Assembly: GCF_000003815.2 (NCBI RefSeq)
Contig: NC_049984.1
Span: 20,963,590 to 21,002,331, forward strand
DNA length: 38,742 bases
From: Branchiostoma floridae
Taxonomy: Eukaryota; Chordata; Leptocardii; Amphioxiformes; Branchiostomatidae
Direction of reading: 5' to 3'
Shown: one piece after another, positions 1-7,709 of the stretch
How the letters are laid out: each line of letters starts with the position of its first letter
Numbering within the stretch: position 1 is the stretch's first letter
The notes under the pieces: generated by a model
The model's database searches: none
Told to the model about the DNA's origin: nothing
Seen by the model: the letters and a program-made list of their open reading frames with translations, nothing else
Translations under genes and position numbers: made by a program

Positions 1-1404
1 ACAAGGACAGAGACATGCGGTTATGTGGGGAGGGTTAAGTACTAAGGGTAGAGACATGTGGTTATGTGGGGAGGGTTTAGTAACAAGGACAGAGACATGT
101 GGTTATGTGGGGAGAGTAAAGTACCAAGGACAGAGACATGTGGTTATGTGGGGAGGGTTTAGTACCAAGGACAGAGACATGTGGTTATGTGGGGAGGGTT
201 TAGTACCAAGGACAGAGACATGTGGTTATGTGGGGAGGGTTTAGTACCAAGGACAGAGACATGTGGTTATGTGGGGAGGGTTTAGTACCAATGACAGAGA
301 CATGTGGTTATGTGGGAGGGTTTAGTACACAGGACAGAAACATCTGGTTATGTGGGGAGGGTTTAGTACTAAGGACAGAGACATGTAGTTATGTGGGGAG
401 GGCTTCATACCAAGGACAGAGACATGTGGTTATGTGGGGAGGGTTTAGTACCAAGGACAGAGACATGTGGTTATGTGGGGAGAGTAAAGTACTAAGGACA
501 GAGACATGTGGTTATGTGGGGAGGGTTTAGTACCAAGGACAGAGACATGTGGTTATGTGGGGAGAGTAAAGTACTAAGGACAGAGACATTTGGTTATGTG
601 GGGAGGGTTTAGTACCAAGGACAGAGACATCTGGTTTATGTGGGGAGAGTAAAGTACTAAGGACAGAGACATGTGGTTATGTTGGGAGGGTTTAGTACCA
701 AGGACAGAGACATGTGGTTATGTGGGGAGGGTTTAGTACCAAGGACAGAGACATTTGGTTATGTGGGGAGGGTTTAGTAACAAGGACAGAGACATGTGGT
801 TATGTGGGGAGGGTTTAGTACAAAGCACAGAGACATGTGGTTATGTGGGGAGAGTAAAGTACTAAGGACAGAGACATGTGGTTATGTTGGGAGGGTTTAG
901 TACCAAGGACAGAGACATGTGGTTATGTGGGGAGGGTTTAGTACCAAGGACAGAGACATGTGGTTATGTGGGGAGGGTTTAGTACAAAGCACAGAGACAT
1001 CTGGTTATGTGGGGAGAGTAAAGTACTAAGGACAGAGACATGTGGTTATGTGGGGAGGGTTTAGTACCAAGGACAGAGACATGTGGTTATGTGGGGAGGG
1101 TTTAGTACAAAGCACAGAGACATCTGGTTATGTGGGGAGAGTAAAGTACTAAGGACAGAGACATTTGGTTATGTGGGGAGGGTTTAGTACCAAAGACAGA
1201 GACATGTGGTTATGTGGGGAGGGTTAAGTACCAAGGACAGAGACATGTGGCTATGTGGGGAGGGTTTAGTACCAAGGACAGAGACATGTGGCTATGTGGG
1301 GAGGGTTTAGTACCAAGGACAGAGACATGTGGCTATGTGGGGAGGGTTTAGTACCAAAGACCGACACATGCAGTACATTGGGAGGGTTCAGCACCAAGGA
1401 CAGA
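1..1404. repeat. 41-bp minisatellite, about 34 copies
   Basis: A 41-bp unit (core AAGGACAGAGACATG then TGGTTATGTGGGGAG) recurs head to tail from the first base to about 1404, where the last units degenerate. Two unit types alternate irregularly: one ends GGGTTTAGTACC, the other AGAGTAAAGTACT. Their interspersion suggests unit-block duplication. The array runs off the left edge. Because 41 is not a multiple of 3, the repetitive open frames here are artefacts. It lies beyond the last GPATCH1 exon found, so it is probably in a GPATCH1 intron. Confidence 0.97.
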
Positions 1405-1499
1405 GTAATGATATAGCTTCTCACCTCGGAGTGTTGGTGACCAGGGGGAGGGGCACAGCCGTACGTTCTCTGGGAGGAGGCTGCTATAAAAGGAAATTA

Positions 1500-2060
1500 A
1501 GGCTTTTGAAAGCTACACTTCAAATGGAAAAGCCTGCCATACTATGGTAAATATACCCCAAAGTACAAGTTCTCACTTGTTTTACATAAGTCTGTTATAG
1601 TTTAGAGTTGTCTTACTGTTTAAAATTAAGACAGCTGACAGCTACTCACCTGATGATTGAATTATGTGACACCAGCAGTGATCAAAATTTGCCATCCGGT
1701 ATGACTAGTGCTTCTTGATCTAGCTTTCCCGTGGATGGATTTCAATGAACTTTCCACCAAATTTGAGGGAATTGACAAGTTAGTGGTCGGAGTTCGGGCA
1801 ATTCCTTGAAGTTCATCCGCAGGAATACCAGCTTGATAAGCATATGCACTGGTCATACTGCATGGGGAATTTATTAAACTGACATCACATAATTCAATTA
1901 TGAAGTGAGTAGCCGTCAGCACGATGCAAGTTTCAAACACTGAAACAACTCTAAACTATGACAGATTTAATAGTAAAACAAGTGAGAAATTTACATTGGC
2001 ATATTTTTATTATAGTATGGCAGGCATTTCCATTTGTAGTGTAGCTTTCCTTTAAAAGGC
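1500..2060. mobile_element. Foldback element with about 185-bp inverted arms
   Basis: The left arm (about 1500-1685) and the reverse complement of the right arm (about 1880-2060) share long blocks, for example AAAGCTACACT, GCCTGCCATACTAT, TCTCACTTGTTTTAC, TAGTTTAGAGTTGT and TTGAATTATGTGA. About 195 bp of unrelated sequence separates the arms. This is the structure of a non-autonomous foldback DNA transposon. No clear target-site duplication was found and the outer ends are uncertain by about 10 bp. An open frame across the centre (minus, 1662-1940) resembles no family I know. Confidence 0.85.
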
Positions 2061-2583
2061 TGTTTAAAGGCTGTTACATCAATGCAATTATAAACTTATC
2101 AAATGATGAACGTTGTGAGGGGCTATGTATTTGAAAGTTGTGTGATACAGTCTTTTCTGTTGCTACATTAAGCAGTTCTATATACTCAAGTTGGCAGAAC
2201 TGGAAAAAAATATCCTCGCTAATTTGCCTGTTTATTTGAAAGCTTCCCTGTACTGTAGACTGGTTTGTATATTCCTTGTTATCTTTCTCGAATCAAGTAC
2301 AACAATTTTCAAGAGACTTGATGCTACAAACAAATTTGTATAATTATTATATCTTGAGATGTCAGAACTCCCATAATGCAAAAATACCATATATATCAAA
2401 CTAATGATTAGCCTACTCCATTGCAATACTATATCAAAGAATTATGTTAGCCCTTATTGTTATGTTAACAGGGTTATTAAGCTTTATCCTATACCTCTAT
2501 TTTGTGTACTTTGTGTAATAGTTGTTGCCATACATTGTATCATGTACAATTGTTGTGTGATAAAGTTCTTATGATTTACTTAC

Positions 2584-2687
2584 CTTCAGTCTGTCTTTTC
2601 ATCTTGATCTTCCTCCTGACCTTTGCCCCGATCCCCGCACCATCCCGCCATCCCATCCTCCTCAGCAGCCGCACTCCGATGGACTCT
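2584..2687 (-). CDS. GPATCH1: GPATCH1 exon 5 (G-patch)
   Basis: The acceptor is ACATCAG|AGAG. It encodes [20 protein letters not shown] followed by the basic run [12 protein letters not shown]. This is the glycine-rich G-patch with the usual hydrophobic-LLR-MGW core. The donor is GAAG|GTAAGT, phase 1. It is the last recognisable exon towards the left edge. Confidence 0.9.
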
Positions 2688-5600
2688 CTGATGTTCATGT
2701 GTTCACAGAGGTTAGCCAATCATTGATGAGCAATCAAGTGTTTTTCATGGTGACCTTTCACTCATCTCACTGCAAACACATGTTGTCTTCCACTGTGTTG
2801 CTACATTACTACAGTCTTCCAATCTCAAAGATAGCAAAACTCTGGATTTTTACCATGGCATGCCATATCTAGGTGCGGCAAACTGTGTGTATGTACATGT
2901 CTACAACCCCGTTCATACTAGGATTCCTGTATCCAGATAAATCTGGATTTGCATTGAATCCAGATTCATTCGCAAACCCTGGTATGAAGGTCCGGATCAG
3001 GATCTGAATCCAGATATATCGGGATATGCCGAATCCACACCTGGAGGTGGATTTATCTGGATTCGCTGCTGGGTGAACCCTGTTATGAACGCAATCCCGA
3101 TTCACATCTCTGGATATGCTGTCAGATCTGACGTGAAACTACACTGAATTGTAGCAAATGGTTTGGTGTAGAATGGTAAGGATGATTGTAGGGATGATCT
3201 ATTTAAATTTTTTCAATTACGGTTACTTGTAGTCTTACAAACAACCGCGTCATGGTTGCACTTTTTAGTTAAAACAATCCAATCCACTCTACTATTCTAC
3301 TTTTTAAATCTATTCTGCTCTTCTTTGCATCACTCAACTCTACCTTTTGACCTGTCTGACTTTACTAAACAGCATCTGGTGGTGTTATCAGGATACATCC
3401 GGATCTGATTTTGGACACGATTTATCATATCCAGATTCGACTTACCCTGGTATGAACGCAAATGGATATATCCGGATTCACTCCGAATAGATGGATAAAT
3501 CCGTACACAGGAATCCTATTATGAACAGGGTACATATGTGGAGCCATGGCAAGTACCTGGCAGGTATGATGAGGTCCTGTAGCAGTGCTGGTAACACGCT
3601 GTGCTGGTCAGCTGCTGCCGCCGCTCTTTTCCTTCTCACATCCTCCTTTTCCTCGGACAGAAACTCCCGTGTTGTCGTGACCGTTTTGGGCGCAATCCCA
3701 AATTCCCCCATGTCCTGAGGGAAACAAACGTGATTCAACATTTTCTATTACATGAAAAGCTTCAAATTGGTAAAAAACAAACAAAACAAATAGTTATGCC
3801 TTCAAGTACCAAAGTTACATGTATCAAATGAATCCTAGGGGACCTCCAAGTATACAGCATGTTGTTGTTTACATGAGGAAGATTTAGTCTGACATGTCGT
3901 TTTTCCACAGCTCAGAAATACCAGACATGCAAGTGGTTGTATGTGTCATCAGATGAAGGTTTTATTCTTGAGAATATTTTCCGTTTTGGGGCCAAAATGT
4001 TAAATAGTGCAGGTTTTTTCTGTCTTCACCTCATCATCCATGAAGTCCTCTGGTCTCTGCTGCAGCTGGCCAGCCTTGCTGCTCCGGGAGGACACAAACG
4101 TGGCAGGGGTCCATCCTGCAGGGGAGGGGCAGCAGCATTAAACTTATCTCAGTCTTCTTTACCTATCTGACCTACAGGACTCGAAATACCCCTGCATATG
4201 CAGGTTAGTGCAGGTATTTCTGGTGTCAACCTGCACCTAATCTGTACTGGTGCATGTACTGGGTTTTATACATAAATGTCCTATGATGTAGAAGTACAAT
4301 ATATATGGGTTGTTATTAGCTGCATTGACTGTTACGACCTATAGTGTATAAAAGAAAAAATAGCAATGGTTCCAGAACAATTTTAGTATGATCCATACTT
4401 CCTAAACTCAGAGTGGTGCAGATAAAATTTGTCTGGTGCAGGTAATTTTCAATGTTACCTGCACCAGTGCAGGTATGCAGAAAAAAGGATTCCGAGCCCT
4501 GTGAGAAATAAACTCTTCTCATACTCAAACAATTGAATTATCGGAAGTGCTCTGTCTTCTTTTAACTTAGATGCTATGGACACATGCTTTTTTACGCAGG
4601 TGTGACATCAACACTGTGTCAGTTTGTCAGAAGTAGGGCACACCAACCTTCCCTCAATCTGATATGATATCTAAGTTGTTTCGTTGCTTCATGCCTTACC
4701 CTCCTAACTCTACCCTCACCCCCTAACTCTACCCTCACCCCCTAACTCTACCCTCACCCCCCTAACTCTACCCTCAACCCCCTACCTCTACCCTCACCCC
4801 CCTACCTCTACCCTCACCCCCTACCTCTACCCTCACCTCCTAACTCTACCCTCACCCTCCCTAACTCTACCCTCACCTCCTAACTCTACCCTCACCCCCC
4901 TTAACTCGACCCTCACCCCCTTTAATATACCCTCCCCCTCATATTTTACCCTCAACCCCCTACCTCTACCCTCAACCCCCTACCTCTACCCTCACCCCCC
5001 CTAACTCTACCCTCACCCCCTAACTCTACCCTCACCCCCCTTAACTCTACCCTCACCCCCCCTAACTCTACCCTCACCTCCCATTCGCTTTTAACCACTT
5101 TGTGGCCATCTTAAACCCTCATCTTCGGTCCTAGTTCTGCACGTGTCCTCTCTTGCTTGTCTTCCCTATATACCCCCCTCCCCCATTCCTAGATACCACC
5201 TCTCTTGTTCTTCTGATGCATTACTAGTAGATCTGTTTATCACGTGGGGATTACTTGATTAAAATAGCACCTTTTTTACATGTTCATTGATACACATGGA
5301 ATCAAATCTATTAGTATAATTACACTTCATAAAACTGAATATCTTTCAAAACCTACTATAAACATATTGCACATAGAAAAATGATGAGAACATGTTGAAT
5401 AGTTTGGCAGGTGACAGCTACAGACCATTTCTTAATGCTTATGTCAATAGGAAAAATCCAAAGGACCGACAGAAAGTGACTGCAATGGCCAGGTGGTTGC
5501 AGAGTTCTCCCCAGGGGATGGAATAACGGAGGCCCTCCACTATACTCCTAGCCCAGCTCCACTAATCGGCACTATACTACTAGTACTATTGAAATTTAGC

Positions 5601-7335
5601 ATGTTTCTTCCTATTTTCTGGGTTAGTTTTGCTAAATTTAATGAAAATTCACAGATTTTTGTGCCAAGTGGCATCAATTTTCCAGTGGGCATTGTCTGCA
5701 AAAACTTGTGAATGGCCGATGATCAAAACAATAGTCGTTTTGCCACTTCACAACAAAGGAATCACTATTATATAATACATTATACTTTAGTATTTGACAC
5801 CCTCTGTCGTGAACGCATTTACATGAAAGTGCAGCACGTTGGTTCGGGCCCCCCCACTATACTAAAAAATTCTGGGGAGAACCCTGTGGTCGCTATGCAA
5901 AGGTGGCCACTAATACAGGTTTGACTGTACCTTCTGGTGTGTCCACAGTGTTGTAGTAGCCAGCGGAGAAGCCTCCTGTGAAGGCTCCATGGAACCTGCG
6001 CCTTCCCTGCCTGTCAGTAACCACCTGGTCCTCTCTACTCACAGGCTTCTTCACTGGAGCATCTGGAGAAAATAAGATTATCATTTACCTTGTTTTCATA
6101 AAACCTGTTTGTACATGAGTAAATACTGGTTATATGAATGTAAGACCAGTCTGATATGTTGGTTTCATCCACTTCCATAAGAATGTACTGTTGCTGGTAA
6201 GTGTGACAGGCTCTTTTATTGCAACCTCAAACATAGAACCAAAACTTTCATCCCCTCTACATATATATCTGCATCTATAGGTTATAGATGCAGATATAGA
6301 TGTAGAGGGGATGTTATAGTATAACATTATCATAATACTAAACAAGACTCTAAATGCTAGGGTATCATCTCCAGGTAGGTTTAACTTAATGTGCACTTCT
6401 GATGTGGTGGTGTTGAAAAATAATGTCTTGTAGTTAGGGTGGGTGATTCAGATTTCATTAGGTTCATTTGGTATGTTTAAGTGACACTTTATCTAATTAG
6501 ATAGTGATTATGCAAATTAAAATCTAATTCACCAAGAAAGTTTATGAGCCAGCTGCATTTGGTGATATTATCATTATTAAGAATATTTAGATGATATAGT
6601 AATACAGTAATTAATATATTGGGTGTATTTGCAGCCAGTAGGTTACTATGTGTTGAGTAATGAGGCTGATTAATGTGATCGAGGCGCCTCCTCGAGCACG
6701 GGCCCCCCGTTTTACGTCCCTCCCAGAAGACGATTTTGTGGAATTCTCCGTGAGTCTACAGCATCTGGTCATCCTTGGTTGGTCTCCCATCTAAGAACTG
6801 ACCGGACTGCGTGTTGCTTAACTTGATTGAGGGATCAGGTGTATCCAACGCACCACACGGCCGTAGCTACATGTTACATGTCACAATGTAACTGAGAAAG
6901 AGATGAACATTGAAAGATAGAATTATTCATACTGGACACTCAGGATACAACGTGCCTGTTGTAGACTGGTCTAGATCTACTCGCTTCCTTCCTGCTCAAA
7001 CCTGTATGTACTAAATACTGTGTTAGGCAATAAACCGAAAGTTGTTGTTGTGTTGTCTCCCTAACCGCTTCAGTCAGTCGGTATATGGTCACATGTGCTT
7101 TAAACCGAAACAAAGAAACTGACAAACTTATATGAGGTCCGACCAAACCGCCCCCCTCCCCATCCTGTAACCCCCTCTCCACTCTCCCTCCCGAAAGCAT
7201 CAAGACTATATTTCTGGGAGCTACACCAATGATGCCGGACTGTGACAATGATGTTAGCATGTCCGTACCTTCCTGTAGAGGCGGCAGGGGGGTTCCGTGG
7301 TACACCAGGTCATCATCACTGTCCTCAGCAGACAT
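2584..7335 (-). CDS. GPATCH1: GPATCH1, G-patch domain-containing protein 1 (5' five exons, partial)
   Basis: Spliced gene on the minus strand; exons (high to low) 7335-7269, 6062-5931, 4115-4030, 3714-3557 and 2687-2584, with phases 1, 1, 0, 2, 1 that join cleanly into 182 codons plus one base. The product begins [20 protein letters not shown], followed by [17 protein letters not shown], the [13 protein letters not shown] block and the G-patch signature ([17 protein letters not shown]) at about residues 152-168. This order matches vertebrate GPATCH1. Family knowledge: GPATCH1 is a nuclear, catalytic-step spliceosome-associated protein, and its G-patch is thought to partner the DEAH helicase DHX35. 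The start chosen is the first ATG; the codon three triplets upstream is GTG. Later exons lie off the left edge: none was recognised between 2583 and 1. Confidence 0.93.
2906..3531. mobile_element. Palindromic DNA transposon in GPATCH1 intron 4
   Basis: The left end ACCCCGTTCATACTAGGATT and the right-end complement ACCCTGTTCATAATAGGATT form terminal inverted repeats. The interior is rich in inverted GGATT/ATCC motifs such as ATCTGGATT and ATCCAGAT. ACA flanks both ends (2903-2905 and 3532-3534), a possible 3-bp target duplication that would suit a PIF/Harbinger-like element. There is no transposase frame, so it is non-autonomous. It lies inside the intron, 25 bp from the exon 4 donor. Confidence 0.8.
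3557..3714 (-). CDS. GPATCH1: GPATCH1 exon 4
   Basis: The acceptor is CCTCAG|GAC. It encodes [18 protein letters not shown], a charged alanine-rich stretch ([12 protein letters not shown]) and LLQDLIIPA leading into the G-patch. The donor is GCCAG|GTACTT, phase 2. A palindromic transposon starts only 25 bp into the intron. Confidence 0.93.
4030..4115 (-). CDS. GPATCH1: GPATCH1 exon 3
   Basis: The acceptor is CCCTGCAG|GA. It encodes [11 protein letters not shown], a variable linker and PEDFMDDE, matching the WTPSTFVSSR and PEDFMDEED blocks of vertebrate GPATCH1. The donor is GATGAG|GTGAAG, phase 0. Confidence 0.92.
4175..4501. mobile_element. hAT-like non-autonomous element
   Basis: The ends are CAGGACTCGAAATA on the left and, as the right-end complement, CAGGGCTCGGAATCC. 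GCAGGTA-rich inverted segments follow inside both ends. CAGGG-type termini are typical of hAT elements. No convincing 8-bp target duplication was seen. It is in GPATCH1 intron 2 territory, upstream (minus sense) of exon 3. Confidence 0.65.
4690..5083. repeat. 19-bp C-rich minisatellite, about 20 copies
   Basis: Unit CTAACTCTACCCTCACCCC with C-run length variation. The complementary (GPATCH1 sense) strand reads as G-runs of 3-6 separated by TGA and TAGAGTTA, so it has strong G-quadruplex potential on that strand and i-motif potential on the other. It sits in GPATCH1 intron 2. No coding content. Confidence 0.95.
5484..5930. mobile_element. Decayed TA-inserting (Tc1/pogo-type?) element abutting GPATCH1 exon 2
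   Basis: The right part, read on the minus strand from the splice site, is TACAGTCAAACCTGTATTA, GTGGCCACC, then GGTTCTCCCCAG. The left part on the plus strand has the matching inverted blocks AATGGCCAGGTGG and GAGTTCTCCCCAG with TCCACTATACT. The CAGTCAAACCTGTAT terminus after TA resembles ends I recall from Tc1/mariner/pogo-superfamily elements. The left outermost terminus is not preserved. No transposase frame. Confidence 0.5.
5931..6062 (-). CDS. GPATCH1: GPATCH1 exon 2
   Basis: The acceptor is TTTTCTCCAG|AT. It encodes [15 protein letters not shown] and the highly conserved [17 protein letters not shown]. It ends GAAG|GTACAG, phase 1. The donor directly abuts a transposon end (see 5484-5930). 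Confidence 0.93.
6249..6313. repeat. Near-perfect 31-bp inverted repeat with 3-nt loop
   Basis: Arms 6249-6279 and 6283-6313 are complementary over 31 bp with a single mismatch, and the loop is GGT. The arms carry CATCCCCTCTACAT and ATCTGCATCTATA. It can extrude as a cruciform or fold as RNA in GPATCH1 intron 1. Confidence 0.9.
6660..6868 (-). mobile_element. 5S rRNA-derived SINE
   Basis: On the minus strand, 6868-6756 follows 5S rRNA in order: GCTACGGCCGTGTGGTG near the 5' end, AAGTTAAGCA at the box A region, TAGATGGGAGACC at box C, and GATGCTGTAG at the 3' end. It is diverged, so it is not a working 5S gene. The downstream body (GGGAGGGACGTAAAACGG then GGCCCGTGCTCGAGG) is a SINE-type tail. 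This is the architecture of 5S-headed (SINE3-class) retroposons. It lies in GPATCH1 intron 1, in sense with the gene. Confidence 0.85.
7269..7335 (-). CDS. GPATCH1: GPATCH1 exon 1
   Basis: Encodes the acidic N-terminus [20 protein letters not shown] then QE. The donor is GAAG|GTACGG, phase 1. It aligns with the conserved DSDSEEDLVSYGT-type start of vertebrate GPATCH1. Confidence 0.9.
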
Positions 7336-7609
7336 GTTGCTCACTGTGCTGGTTTGTTGTTCAGGTGTACGTGCGCCGTAAAACGAGCGTTTTATTCACG
7401 ACACAGCGCTAAAACATTACAAAATGGAGGTTTAATAGACAAGACAATGATGCGATGATCCCTGAATAATCATACAAATATAGGCTGTATCAATCTTTTG
7501 TACATTAAGGCGTACGATTCGATAAAATATGATTTTTTCAAAGTGTATTTTACGACATTTGTGTGTTTACGACCGTGCTGTGCCCGTGACCTGACCTGAC
7601 CTGTGGAAG
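7336..7609. promoter_or_regulatory. Bidirectional promoter between GPATCH1 and PHKB
   Basis: Only 274 bp separates the two divergent start codons, so both 5' UTRs and core promoters must share it unless distal non-coding first exons exist. I see no TATA box at a fitting position. CpGs cluster in TACGTGCGCCG and AAACGAGCG near GPATCH1. The PHKB start context GAAGATGGCGCC, and AAAATGGAGG at 7420-7429, resemble the YY1 motif AAnATGGCG, which is common near initiator sites of divergent housekeeping genes. Transcription starts cannot be placed from sequence alone. Confidence 0.7.
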
Positions 7610-7709
7610 ATGGCGCCCGGCTGCAAGGGAGGGGAAGACGTGACGGTGGACTCGGAATGTCGTCAGATTAACGCCACTATGGAGAGATTAGACCATTATT
7701 ACAACGTCG
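7610..7709 (+). CDS. PHKB: PHKB exon 1
   Basis: Starts at ATG 7610 (context GGAAGATGG) and encodes [19 protein letters not shown] and [10 protein letters not shown], matching the KLDHYY block of vertebrate PHKB. The donor is GTCG|GTAAGA, phase 1. The vertebrate N-terminal extension with its PKA site is absent here; an alternative first exon is possible. Confidence 0.85.

Noticed and set aside
1-1404. CRISPR array
   Set aside because: Units are contiguous without spacers, and the context is a eukaryotic intron.
23-1550. Open frames across the 41-bp array with repeated MWLCGEGL-like peptides
   Set aside because: The unit is 41 bp, so the frame rotates and the peptides are by-products of the repeat; no start, splice or family support.
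1662-1940. Minus-strand 92-codon frame
   Set aside because: It lies across the core and arms of the foldback element and matches no GPATCH1 segment or known family.
4690-5083. Interstitial telomere repeat
   Set aside because: Only scattered TTAGGG-like matches within a 19-bp unit; not a hexamer array.
6756-6868. Functional 5S rRNA gene
   Set aside because: Too diverged from 5S across the internal promoter and joined to a SINE body.
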